A DNA stretch of 64,000 nt. It comes from Parafrankia sp. EUN1f. Lineage in GTDB: Bacteria; Actinomycetota; Actinomycetes; Frankiales; Frankiaceae. Below the pieces are notes generated by a model, which was given only the letters and a program-made list of their open reading frames with translations, was not told the origin of the DNA and did no database searches. Position 1 is the stretch's first letter. Every line of letters begins with the position of its first letter. Where the stretch lies: NCBI RefSeq assembly GCF_000177675.1, contig NZ_ADGX01000010.1, positions 1-64,000 of the forward strand, written 5' to 3'. Both the position numbers and the translations under genes were made by a program. Of this stretch, positions 8,332 through 16,651 are shown piece by piece.

Positions 8332-9156
8332 TCAGCTGCCTGCGGCGCTGCGCTCGTAGGCGCCGTCGCGCAGGATGGGCACCACGTCGTCGGTGTCGGC
8401 ACGTGCCGCGCACAGCACGTCGTCATCCCAGCCCCGGGCCCGCAGCTCCTGGCCGGAGGCCGAGGCCATCAGCTCGCCGGGCAGGTCCGCCGCCGCGGCG
8501 CGGAACGCCGCCATCGCCGCCCGTGCCTCGGGTGACACCGCGGACGTCGGTAGTCCCCCCGCGTCAACGGTGCGCGCGATGATGCCGCCGGCGCCGAGCA
8601 GATCCTCCACCGCCGGCCGCAACGGACCCAGGTGCGGGGTGCCGGACGGATCCGGCCAACGTTCCCCGGCCGCGATGACCGCCACGGCCTGCCCCGCGCT
8701 GATCCGCTCGGCGAGCCACCTGCCGACCGCCGCCGCGTTGCGCAGACAGCCGGCGATCACGGCGGCGGCACCCAGCTCCTGGGCCCGTGCCGACAGCGTC
8801 GCCCCGTTCGGCGACGTCAGTACCAGCCGCGTACCGGCCGGGATGGCGGTCAGCCTCGCCGGCGACAGCGACCACCGGCTGGACGGATCATCCCGGCTAC
8901 CTGCCAGCGCCGCGCCATGCTCCACCGCGAACCCGCGTGCGGACGCATCGCGCCAGCGATAAGGCCACACCCGGGCACCGCGCGCGACGGCGACCGACAC
9001 CGCGGTGCTGAACCTCAGGACGTCGACGACGACAAGGACACATCCAGCCCGGGCAAGTACCGCGAGATCCTCACCGCCCCACCCGAACCTGAGCGGGTAC
9101 TCGCGCTGGTTGGTAAAGACATCCGCCCCGGCCACCGCGCCGGCATGTACAACCAC
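8332..9156 (-). CDS. ComB-like (2-phosphosulfolactate phosphatase family) protein
   Basis: The core matches the ComB family: VVDVLRFSTAV near the N-terminus, LVLTSPNGATL in the middle and a late GWDDDV Asp-rich segment. ComB hydrolyses 2-phosphosulfolactate in coenzyme M-type pathways, but actinobacterial homologues have no assigned role and the true substrate may differ. The frame is open to 9480, but that upstream part is shadowed by the gene at 9274, so I chose GTG 9156, which gives 274 residues and the usual family length. Directly after the TGA stop, the same frame continues for 52 protein-like codons to 8173. Confidence 0.7.
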   Translation of the reverse strand: MVVHAGAVAGADVFTNQREYPLRFGWGGEDLAVLARAGCVLVVVDVLRFSTAVSVAVARGARVWPYRWRDASARGFAVEHGAALAGSRDDPSSRWSLSPARLTAIPAGTRLVLTSPNGATLSARAQELGAAAVIAGCLRNAAAVGRWLAERISAGQAVAVIAAGERWPDPSGTPHLGPLRPAVEDLLGAGGIIARTVDAGGLPTSAVSPEARAAMAAFRAAAADLPGELMASASGQELRARGWDDDVLCAARADTDDVVPILRDGAYERSAAGS

Positions 9157-9273
9157 GCTGCGATGGTGACATCCCGCATCGGGCCATGCCGCTGAGGGCG
9201 GCGGTGTCACACCGGCAGATGTGCCGGACATGTTCTGGTCAGCCGACCACGTCGACAGCGGAGGTTGATCAGG

Positions 9274-10071
9274 ATGAGGCTGCGCAGAGCCGATCGTCCC
9301 GAAGGCGGTGAACTGAACCGCCGGGTGCGCGCCGCGGACCCGCTCGGGCCCGACTTCACCACCAGCGAGGACGTCGGCCGCCTCGTCGACGAGCTCGCAA
9401 GTGCGGTGGTACGGACCGGGCGTGCCGAGCCTTCCGCCGGATCCGCGCACCGCGCGGCGACCACCCGGGCTCCGCGCCACAACCCGACCTGGGCGGATCA
9501 GGCCGGAGCAAGACGGCGGCGGGTGCTGGTCGCCACACTGGCGACCCTGGCCCTGCTGGGCACTGCGGCGTTCACCTTCGGCGACGATCTCGTCGCGCGA
9601 ACGGGAATGTTCGGCTCACCGGGGATGACGGAAAACGACACCAGCGAATGGCTCAACACCCGCGCCTCGGACTTCCGGGAGGTCATGGAATCGCTGCAAC
9701 CGACCGACATCCCGTTGCCGGCTGGCCGCAGCTGGCAGCCCGTTATCGACAACAACGTCGCGAACGGCCAGCGGGAAGGCGGGTTGATGCAGGTCACCGG
9801 GGTCCGGGCGGCCTTCGCGTTCTACGCGGAATGTGTCTGGGACTATGAATGGCTCGTCGCCCGCCAGGCGGGTGACAGCGGCCGGGTCGACCGCGCGGTC
9901 GAGGTGATGGGCGGTATGGCGTCCTGGCCGATTGTCGTCGCGACCGACGGCGGTGGCGTTCGGGACTGGCTTCGCAATGTGGCCGACGCGGCGGCGCGTG
10001 GCGACGAGGGCCCGGTGCGGCAGAACCTGGCGGCGAACTGCGAAGCCGACTGGATCGGTGCCACCCCGTGA
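9274..10071 (+). CDS. single-pass membrane protein, putative anti-sigma factor
   Basis: 265 residues. The cytoplasmic N-terminal ~80 residues include an RAADPLGPD stretch, followed by a single transmembrane helix (VLVATLATLALLGTAAF) and an extracytoplasmic domain without recognised motifs. It overlaps the ECF sigma gene by 4 nt (GTGA), the arrangement of a sigma/anti-sigma pair, although the membrane protein comes first. ATG 9274 is chosen because GGAGG (9260-9264) is spaced properly for it, whereas it abuts the alternative TTG at 9265. Function inferred from topology and neighbour. Confidence 0.6.
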   Translation: MRLRRADRPEGGELNRRVRAADPLGPDFTTSEDVGRLVDELASAVVRTGRAEPSAGSAHRAATTRAPRHNPTWADQAGARRRRVLVATLATLALLGTAAFTFGDDLVARTGMFGSPGMTENDTSEWLNTRASDFREVMESLQPTDIPLPAGRSWQPVIDNNVANGQREGGLMQVTGVRAAFAFYAECVWDYEWLVARQAGDSGRVDRAVEVMGGMASWPIVVATDGGGVRDWLRNVADAAARGDEGPVRQNLAANCEADWIGATP

Positions 10072-10709
10072 CCGGTGAGAGCCTTACCCGCGCCGCGTTC
10101 CCGGCGACATCGTCGTTCCGCGCGACGTCGCCGTCCGTCCGAACCACATCCGCGACGGACCCGGAGATGGCCGCACCAGGCCCGGTGGCCTTGGTGGAGG
10201 AGCGGTTCACCGGTCTGGTCAGCGCGGTCGGCCCGCGGGTGCTGGCGTTTCTCGCCCGTCGCGTCGATCCGCCCGCGGACGCCGCCGACCTGCTCGCCGA
10301 CGTCCTGATGACCGCCTGGCGCCGGGTCGGCGACCTGCCGCCCGACGACGACGCGGCAGCCGCCTGGCTGTTCGGTGTGGCCCGCCACACGCTCGCCAAC
10401 CACCGCCGCTCCCAGACCCGCCGGGCCGCGCTCGCCGACCGCCTGCGGGACCATCTCGCCACGGTCGTACCGGCTCGAGAGGCGCTGACCGGCGCTGCGA
10501 TGGCTGATGACGTGATGACCGACGAGGCCGTCGAGGTCCGGGCCGGGCTGGCGCGGCTCGCCGAGGCCGACCGGCTGGTTCTCACCCTCTCCTGCTGGGA
10601 CGACCTGACCGCGGATGAGATCGCCGGCGTTCTGCGGATCACCCCGGCGGCCGTCCGGCAACGCCTGAGCCGCGCCCGCACCCGCCTCCGCCGCCAGCTG
10701 GACGCCTGA
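10068..10709 (+). CDS. ECF-type RNA polymerase sigma factor
   Basis: 213 residues. Region 2 spans ~45-105 (FTGLVSAVGPRVLAFLARRV... DLLADVLMTAWRR) and region 4 spans ~155-210, with the typical helix-turn-helix (LTADEIAGVLRITPAAVRQR LSRAR). It directs RNA polymerase to an unknown regulon. It starts at GTG overlapping the stop of the membrane protein gene at 9274, so translation is coupled; that protein is its probable membrane-bound antagonist. Confidence 0.85.
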   Translation: MTGESLTRAAFPATSSFRATSPSVRTTSATDPEMAAPGPVALVEERFTGLVSAVGPRVLAFLARRVDPPADAADLLADVLMTAWRRVGDLPPDDDAAAAWLFGVARHTLANHRRSQTRRAALADRLRDHLATVVPAREALTGAAMADDVMTDEAVEVRAGLARLAEADRLVLTLSCWDDLTADEIAGVLRITPAAVRQRLSRARTRLRRQLDA

Positions 10710-10745
10710 CGTCCGCCGCCTGACGTCCGGCGTCTGACGTCCGGC
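10704..10745. repeat. 14-bp tandem repeat, 3 copies
   Basis: Three copies of GCCTGACGTCCGGC-like units, starting in the last codons of the sigma factor gene and running into the convergent gap. They may help end transcription, but no clear hairpin with a T-tract is present. Confidence 0.5.
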
Positions 10746-10781
10746 GCCCGATCATGTGGGGCTGGCGTTGCGGGGGAGGGC

Positions 10782-11747
10782 TCAAGGTTGCTCGGCCACA
10801 TCCAGGACGATCTTCCCCTGGATGTGGCCCTGTTCGGCCCGCTCGTGTGCCCGCCAGGCTTCGGCGAGCGGGTAGACGCCGTCGATGCCGACCCGCACCG
10901 CACCGGCGTCGAGGAGGGCGGCGATCTCCGCCAGCTGGTCACCGGCGGAGTGGACCTGGCCGCTGCGAATCAGGACGCCGCGCCGGGCCAGCTCCTCCTC
11001 GCCGAAGTCGCCGTAGAACACAGGGCTGAGCACGCCACCGTCCCTGATCGCGGGGGTGAGGCGATGGGCGTTCGGCCCTCCGACGGTGTCGAACAGGACG
11101 TCGACGTCCTTCACGACGTCCGTGACCTGGGTTGTCGTGTAGTCGATGTACTCGTCGACGCCCAGCCCACGCAGGAACTCCTCGTGCCGCGTCGACGCGA
11201 CGGCGATCACCCGGGTGCCGAGAACGCGCAGGAACTGGACGAGGAAGTGCCCGACGCCCCCGGCGGCGCCGTTGACCAGCACGGTGCTCCCGGGGGTCAC
11301 CCGAGCATGCTCCCGGATGAACTGCCAGGCCGTGAGCCCCGCCATCGGGACCGCCGCGGCCTCGACGTGGTCGATTCCGGCCGGCTTGCGCGCGAGTTCC
11401 GCGGCCGGCGCGGTCGTGTACTCGGCGTAGCCTTTCGGCGCGCCTATCTCGGTGGGGAAGCGAAGCAGCCCGAAGACCTCGTCCCCCGCCGACCAGGCGG
11501 TGACGCCGGGCCCGGTGGCCGTGACGACGCCGGACACGTCCGTCCCCGGTGTGAACGGGAACGGGACGACGGGTCGGAGCTCCGCGGGGATCGAGGCGAG
11601 CCCGGACCGCGCGTACCAGTCCGGAGGGTTCACCCCGGCGGCGTGCACCCGCACGAGGACCTCGCCCGGGCCGGGCTCCGGACAGCTGACGTCGGCAAGC
11701 TGGAGCTCGCGGGGCGGACCGGGGCGGTGCACGAGGATGGTTTTCAT
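10782..11747 (-). CDS. zinc-independent NADPH:quinone-type oxidoreductase (MDR superfamily)
   Basis: 321 residues. An N-terminal GroES-like domain (GEVLVRVHAAGVNPPDWYARSG) is followed by a Rossmann domain with the GAAGGVG cofactor loop near residue 160. Zinc-ligand cysteines are absent, so it belongs to the quinone-oxidoreductase branch of medium-chain dehydrogenases and should reduce quinones or enones with NADPH. It is divergent from the TetR gene at 11850 with two palindromes between them, so it is very probably repressed by that regulator. Confidence 0.88.
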   Translation of the reverse strand: MKTILVHRPGPPRELQLADVSCPEPGPGEVLVRVHAAGVNPPDWYARSGLASIPAELRPVVPFPFTPGTDVSGVVTATGPGVTAWSAGDEVFGLLRFPTEIGAPKGYAEYTTAPAAELARKPAGIDHVEAAAVPMAGLTAWQFIREHARVTPGSTVLVNGAAGGVGHFLVQFLRVLGTRVIAVASTRHEEFLRGLGVDEYIDYTTTQVTDVVKDVDVLFDTVGGPNAHRLTPAIRDGGVLSPVFYGDFGEEELARRGVLIRSGQVHSAGDQLAEIAALLDAGAVRVGIDGVYPLAEAWRAHERAEQGHIQGKIVLDVAEQP

Positions 11748-11789
11748 GCGAGGTCGTCTCCTGATCGTCGGGCGAAGGTCACCACATTC

Positions 11790-11828
11790 CGGAGCAGTGC
11801 TCCGGATGCTAGACGGAGCACTGCTCCG
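11790..11828. promoter_or_regulatory. double palindromic TetR operator
   Basis: Two 15-bp palindromes, CGGAGCA-G-TGCTCCG (11790-11804) and CGGAGCA-C-TGCTCCG (11814-11828), with centres 24 bp apart, lie between the divergent oxidoreductase and TetR genes. The perfect half-sites suggest two dimers of the TetR protein bind here and control both genes. Confidence 0.75.
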
Positions 11829-11849
11829 ATTTCAACCTCGGCGGCCGGC

Positions 11850-12440
11850 ATGAGCGCGGGACCGGACTCGCCCGGTCACCGCGACCGGCGCGCGGACGCC
11901 CGCCGCAACTACGACCACATCCTCGCCACCGCGGCCGTCGTGCTGGCGGAGCAGGGCGTGCAGGCATCCCTACGCGACGTCGCCCGTCGCGCCGACGTCG
12001 GTCTGGGCACCCTCTACCGGCACTTCCCGACCCGCGAGGCGCTCCTGGAGACGCTGCTGCGCCAGGGTTTCGAACGGCTCGTGGAGCTCGCCGGCCGCCT
12101 GAGCGAGACCCACCCACCCGAGCAGGCCCTGACCAGGTGGCTCCACGAGCTCGCCGCCGGCGCCAGCGTCTACCGCGGTCTGCCGACCTCGCTGGTCGCC
12201 ACCCTGCAGGACCCGACGTCGGCGCTGTTCGCGTCCTGCTCGGCGCTGCAGAACGCGGGCGCCGGCCTGGTCGAGAACGCCCAGCAGGCCGGCGCCGTCC
12301 GGGCTGACATCACCGGCCCGGACGTCTTCGCGCTCGTGGGAGCCGTCGCGTCGATGGCCGAACATGCCGCCTTCCGTGGCCGCACCGCCCTCCTGCTCGA
12401 CGTCGTCATCGACGGTCTGAAGAAACCGGCGGGAGGCTAG
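11850..12440 (+). CDS. TetR-family repressor
   Basis: 196 residues with an N-terminal TetR DNA-binding domain (LRDVARRADVGLGTLYRHFP, ~residues 40-60) and a helical ligand domain that includes LQDPTSALFASC. A longer frame upstream is a shadow of the opposite oxidoreductase gene; ATG 11850 is the first start after the operator. It is divergent from the oxidoreductase, so it probably represses both and releases on binding a small electrophile or aromatic compound. The 3' end overlaps the convergent WD40 gene by 35 bp. Confidence 0.85.
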   Translation: MSAGPDSPGHRDRRADARRNYDHILATAAVVLAEQGVQASLRDVARRADVGLGTLYRHFPTREALLETLLRQGFERLVELAGRLSETHPPEQALTRWLHELAAGASVYRGLPTSLVATLQDPTSALFASCSALQNAGAGLVENAQQAGAVRADITGPDVFALVGAVASMAEHAAFRGRTALLLDVVIDGLKKPAGG

Positions 12441-14520
12441 CCGCGGCCGAGTGATCACCGGAGACGCCGCCTCGGACCTGCGTCAGGCTGTGCCGGTCCC
12501 AGACCCGGATCGTGTGGTCGCTGCTGACGCTGACGATCTCGGCGGCGTCCGGGGTGATGGCCACGCCCGTGACCCCGTGGGTGTGGCCGGTTAGGCAGGC
12601 CAGTTGCCGGCCACTGGCGCGGTCCCAGATCCGGATCGTCCCGTCGCCGCCCAGCGTCCGCACCACCGGGCCGCCGGCGCCCCCGCAGCTGACGATCTGC
12701 GATCCGTCCGGGCTCACCGCCACCGCCCGCACGTCGCCGACATGTCCGGTGAGACGGGCCTGTCCACGGCCACGGCCACGGCCACGACCACGGCCACGGG
12801 CGCGGGCCAGGTCCCACAGCCGCACCGTCCCGTCGCCGCCACCGCTGACCGCCTGCCGGCCGTCCGGAGTGACGGCCACCGCGGACGCCCAGTTTCGGTG
12901 CCGCCCGAGACGACGTTGCCGGTCGCCGTCGAGGTCCGCCACCCAGACGGTTCCGTCCAGATCACCGCAGACGATCCGCTGGCCGTCCGGGGTCACTGCT
13001 ACCGCGGTCACCGCCGTCTCCCGACCCGGAAACAGCCGCTCCCAGAGCGCCCGCCGGCGTCTGAGACGTGTCTGTTCTCGAGCGGCATCCCGGTCCTCGC
13101 CGGCATCCCGGTTCCGGTCCCAGTCCGGGTTCCGCTCCCAGAGCCGGACCGTGCCGTCGCCGTGGCCGGTCACGATCCGTCGGCCATCGGGAGTGACGGC
13201 GACTGCCCACACCGGGACGCCGTCGCTGGTCAGACACCCGAGGCGGCGGCCGCCGGCGAGATCCCAGATCCGCAGCGCCCCGGAGAGGTCGCCGCTGGCG
13301 GCCCACCGGCCGTCCGGCGCCACGGCCAGCGCCGACATCCGGTCAGGTCCGAGGAAAGGCGCCCGTGATGTCGCCGGTATCTCCCCGGGAGGGATATGGG
13401 CCTGCTCCTCGCCGGTCTCCAGCTCCCAGATCCGCAGCATGCCGTCGCCACCGCCGGTCACGACCCGTCTGCCATCCGGCGTCAACGCGACCGCGGACAC
13501 CTCACCGGTGTGACCGGTCAGGGCCGCCCGCTCCGTACCGTCGGCGAGGTCCCACAGCCGCACCACCCCGTCCGCGCCCCCGCTGACGACCTGCCGGCCG
13601 TCCGGGGTGAGGGCCACGGCCAGGACCGCACCGTGGTGACCGCTCAGGCTGGCCTGTTCCCGGCTGCCGGCGAGGTCCCAGACCCGAACCAGCCCGTCGT
13701 AGCCGCCGCTGACGCCCGTCCTGCCGTCCGTGGTAAGCACCAACGACGTCATCGCCGTCAGCCCTGGCGCCCGGTCCGAATCTTCCGTGCCTTCCGTGCC
13801 TTCCGCGTGCCTTGTGGGATACAGGCAGGCCTGCTCGCGGCCGGTGGCCAGATCCCAGACCCGCACCATTCCGTCGGCGCAGCCGCCGACCATCTGGGCG
13901 CCATCCGGCGTCAGCGCCAACCTGCCCAGCGACTCGAAGGCATGTTCGGCGACCCGCCGACCGGTGGCGAGGTCATTTATTTGGAGTACCCAGCCATCGG
14001 CGATCTGGGAGATGACGAGATGCGTTCCGTCAGGGGTGAGTGCCAGCCCCAGCACGCTCGCGACGCCGATGGTCGTCAGCAGCTGGCCGCTGTCCAGGTC
14101 CGAGACATGGATCGGCCCGCGCCACCCGGCACTGACCACCCGCCGGCCGTCGGGGGTGACCACCACCGCCGACACCTCGTCGACGAGCCCCGCCGATCCG
14201 TCCGAGGGCTTTTCCAGCCAATGGGTCACGCTGGCGCGTTGTCGTCCCGTGTCCAGGTCCCAGATCCGTACCGTGCCATCGCCACCGCCGCCGACGACCT
14301 GCCGTCCGTCCGGCGTCACCGCCAGCGCCATCACGGAGGAGCCGCCGATGGTGAGGCGCAGGCGCTCCCGTCCGGTCGACCGGTCCCAGATCCGCACCGT
14401 GTCGTCGTCCCTGCCCGCGCTGATGACCGAGCGGCCGTCGGGTGTCACCGCCACCGCGGACACCGCCCCGGAGTGGCCCCAGAACGGTTCTGAAACAGAC
14501 CCATCCGGCAAGCTGGTCAC
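12406..14520 (-). CDS. WD40-repeat beta-propeller protein
   Basis: 704 residues made almost entirely of WD40 repeats, roughly thirteen to fourteen, each of the form VAVTPDGR..VSGG.DG.VRIWDL. That is enough for two seven-bladed propellers. There is no kinase, NACHT or protease domain in front, unlike many actinobacterial WD40 proteins, and no signal peptide. The GTG start lies 21 bp after the malic-enzyme-like gene on the same strand, so it may be co-transcribed with it. Probably a protein-interaction scaffold; partner unknown. Confidence 0.88.
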   Translation of the reverse strand: MTSLPDGSVSEPFWGHSGAVSAVAVTPDGRSVISAGRDDDTVRIWDRSTGRERLRLTIGGSSVMALAVTPDGRQVVGGGGDGTVRIWDLDTGRQRASVTHWLEKPSDGSAGLVDEVSAVVVTPDGRRVVSAGWRGPIHVSDLDSGQLLTTIGVASVLGLALTPDGTHLVISQIADGWVLQINDLATGRRVAEHAFESLGRLALTPDGAQMVGGCADGMVRVWDLATGREQACLYPTRHAEGTEGTEDSDRAPGLTAMTSLVLTTDGRTGVSGGYDGLVRVWDLAGSREQASLSGHHGAVLAVALTPDGRQVVSGGADGVVRLWDLADGTERAALTGHTGEVSAVALTPDGRRVVTGGGDGMLRIWELETGEEQAHIPPGEIPATSRAPFLGPDRMSALAVAPDGRWAASGDLSGALRIWDLAGGRRLGCLTSDGVPVWAVAVTPDGRRIVTGHGDGTVRLWERNPDWDRNRDAGEDRDAAREQTRLRRRRALWERLFPGRETAVTAVAVTPDGQRIVCGDLDGTVWVADLDGDRQRRLGRHRNWASAVAVTPDGRQAVSGGGDGTVRLWDLARARGRGRGRGRGRGQARLTGHVGDVRAVAVSPDGSQIVSCGGAGGPVVRTLGGDGTIRIWDRASGRQLACLTGHTHGVTGVAITPDAAEIVSVSSDHTIRVWDRHSLTQVRGGVSGDHSAAASLPPVSSDRR

Positions 14521-14540
14521 CCGGACAGTCTGGCACCGAG

Positions 14541-15788
14541 CTAGGTGAGTGCCCGCAGGGCGGCGTCGGCGACGGCGGGGGCGAGCTGGGGGTGGTCCGG
14601 CCGCGGGAGCAGCGCGCCGAAGGGGGCCTGGGCGGCGATGGCGTGGACCGCGGCGACCCGGGCGGCCATGTTGATCGGGCAGTGGGCGGTGACCGCGGCG
14701 CGCAGCAGGCCGGGCAGCGCGTGCAGGGGCCGCGGCCCGTCGGTCGCCTGCGGGAGCAGGGGTGGTGATTCGGGACGGACCCGCAGTAGCGCGGGGCCTT
14801 CCGGCGGCGCCGCCAGGCCGATCAGGTCGACGAGGAGATCGAGACGGCCCGCGAGCTCGTGCAGCAGCGTCACCCCGTAGGCGACCGGGTCGTACAGCAG
14901 CAGGTCGTGGATCCCGGCGGCCAGCAGGAGACCGGCGAGATCCCCGCCGCGCTGCGGATCGACGACTGCCACCCGGGCGTGGCGGGGGTCGACGCCCCGG
15001 CGCCGCAGATGGTTCAGAGCGGCCGCCACGGCCGCCACGGCGAGACCGTCGTTGATCGCGTCCAGCAGCACCGGGTGCGGTGCGGGTTGCGATGCGGGGT
15101 GCGGTGCGGGTGCGGCCCGCAGCGTGGCGCGGACGGCGTCGATGTGCCGGACGTGCGTGTGGACCAGCACCGACGCACCGAACCCCGGCGCCATCATGCG
15201 GATCATCGCGGCGAGCTCGTCCGGGCCACAGGCCGACAGCGGAATCGGCACCACGTCCAGACCGGTCTCCCGGTGCAGGTGGGCTGCCTGCGACTCGACG
15301 GCTGGCAGCGCCGCCTCCGCTGGCAACGACTCGAAGTCCAGCACCGCGCTGGCGTCACTGAGCAGCGCGACTCGGCGGGCCCGGCCGCTGAACCTGTCGA
15401 CCTGCCCCGGATGGGCGACCAGATGACGGATCACCCGGCGGTCCGCGTCGGCATCCAGCAACGCCAGGTCCCGCCCGGTCGCGGTCGACGCCCGCAGCTG
15501 CTGGCCCAGCTTCCCCGTCGAGGCGACCGTGAACACCGGATCCTCGGTCCGGAGCAGGTCAGCGCCCAGGGTTTCCCGGAGGGCCTCCACCAGCCAGGAC
15601 AGTGTCGGCCCGCTGTCGGCGTCCACGATGATCCGCCGGCAGCCGTCCGGGCCGGGCTCGTCCGCCTGGATGACCGCCATGCCCGGGGTTCGGGCGAGGA
15701 CCGCGTCCACCGCCGGCCGTGCCTGCGCGGACACGTACACCGCGACACCGAACGCCGCACTGACCGCGGCTGACCCGTGGGGCGTCAC
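14541..15788 (-). CDS. malic-enzyme-like NAD-binding protein (divergent)
   Basis: 415 residues. The central and C-terminal parts resemble the malic-enzyme N-terminal and NAD-binding domains (HPVLLDAINDGLAVAAVAAAL, then VAVVDPQRGGDLAGLL), but the sequence is divergent and several catalytic residues cannot be identified. The N-terminal ~90 residues resemble the regulatory domain preceding some bacterial malic enzymes. GTG 15788 has AGGTGG just upstream; the longer frame to 16013 is low-complexity. Enzymatic activity is doubtful. Confidence 0.5.
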   Translation of the reverse strand: MTPHGSAAVSAAFGVAVYVSAQARPAVDAVLARTPGMAVIQADEPGPDGCRRIIVDADSGPTLSWLVEALRETLGADLLRTEDPVFTVASTGKLGQQLRASTATGRDLALLDADADRRVIRHLVAHPGQVDRFSGRARRVALLSDASAVLDFESLPAEAALPAVESQAAHLHRETGLDVVPIPLSACGPDELAAMIRMMAPGFGASVLVHTHVRHIDAVRATLRAAPAPHPASQPAPHPVLLDAINDGLAVAAVAAALNHLRRRGVDPRHARVAVVDPQRGGDLAGLLLAAGIHDLLLYDPVAYGVTLLHELAGRLDLLVDLIGLAAPPEGPALLRVRPESPPLLPQATDGPRPLHALPGLLRAAVTAHCPINMAARVAAVHAIAAQAPFGALLPRPDHPQLAPAVADAALRALT

Positions 15789-15944
15789 GGCGCCACCTGC
15801 GTCAGGATCCGTCGGGCCGCATCCCCCACCTGGCCGTCCGGCATCCTTACAGGATCTACGAAGTTGCCGAGGGCGGCAAGCAGTCGGCGTGCCAGAGTGC
15901 CCGGCGTCGCCTGGTGGCCGATGACCGCCGGACGGTGCGCAGGC

Positions 15945-15993
15945 AGGACGGTGCCCGGGAAGGACGGTGCCCGGGAAGGACGGTGCCCAGGGA
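15945..15993. repeat. 16-bp tandem repeat, 3 copies
   Basis: Three copies of a unit reading AGGACGGTGCCCGGGA in the 233-bp gap between the protease operon and the malic-enzyme-like gene. No gene is seen in the gap. Confidence 0.7.
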
Positions 15994-16021
15994 TTCGCCC
16001 GGTCCCTGGGCAACGCACGGC

Positions 16022-16651
16022 TTAGAGACTGAGGGCGCTGCGCATCCGCGCCCGCGTCACCGGGCCCACGACGCCGTCGACCACAAGCCCGTGGCTGCTC
16101 TGGAAGTCGCGGGTCGCGGCCTGGGTGAGCGGCCCGAACGCCTCATCGACCGTCAGGTCCCGGTGCAGGGCCAGGCGTAGCCGCCACTGCCAGGTCGCCA
16201 CCGCGGCGCCGAACGCACCGACCTGCAGGAGCTGGTTGCCGGTACCGGGCGGGGTGTGGGTGACGTCGATCGCGATCCGGGAAGGCGATTCGAACGGTCG
16301 GACCTCGAACGGCGTCCGGGCCGCGACCCCGATGCCCCAGCCGGCGATCCCCTCGAAGACGTCAGGCTTTGTCACCTGCCGCAGCGCCGCGAGATCTCGG
16401 ATGTCCGGCGGCGCAAGCGTCACCGTCGGGTTGCCGTTGTCGTCCACGCTGTCGGCGGGCCGCAGTGTCACGTGCAGGAAAGCGCGCCCCTTCAGCGGGA
16501 TCCGGTCGCCGGATCCGTCCTGGAACACCTCCGGCACGTACCTGACGTCCACGGTGGGTCGAGGTCCGTCCCATTCGATCACGACCCGGTCGAAGTCCGG
16601 GTGCCCGCCGATCCGTACGTCTGTCAACAGAGCTTTGAACTGGTTGGTCAT
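16022..16651 (-). CDS. AMIN-like domain plus peptidoglycan-binding domain protein
   Basis: 209 residues. Residues 1-~130 resemble the AMIN-like beta domain (HPDFDRVVIEWDG, then FEVRPFESPSRIAIDVTHT). Residues ~140-209 are a peptidoglycan-binding type 1 helical domain (FGPLTQAATRDFQSSHGLVVDGVVGPVTRARM). No signal peptide is visible. ATG 16651 overlaps the protease stop by 4 nt (ATGA), so it is the third gene of a coupled peroxidase-protease-AMIN operon. Both domain types are usually found in envelope proteins that bind cell-wall polymers. Confidence 0.78.
   Translation of the reverse strand: MTNQFKALLTDVRIGGHPDFDRVVIEWDGPRPTVDVRYVPEVFQDGSGDRIPLKGRAFLHVTLRPADSVDDNGNPTVTLAPPDIRDLAALRQVTKPDVFEGIAGWGIGVAARTPFEVRPFESPSRIAIDVTHTPPGTGNQLLQVGAFGAAVATWQWRLRLALHRDLTVDEAFGPLTQAATRDFQSSHGLVVDGVVGPVTRARMRSALSL

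Noticed and set aside
10788-11849. Long plus-strand frame leading into the TetR gene
   Set aside because: It is antisense to the oxidoreductase gene, which has clear family motifs; the TetR protein starts at ATG 11850 after its operator.
12406-14520. WD40 gene as part of a NACHT or kinase defence protein
   Set aside because: The frame starts directly with WD40 repeats and the upstream gene is malic-enzyme-like, so there is no evidence of a fused effector.
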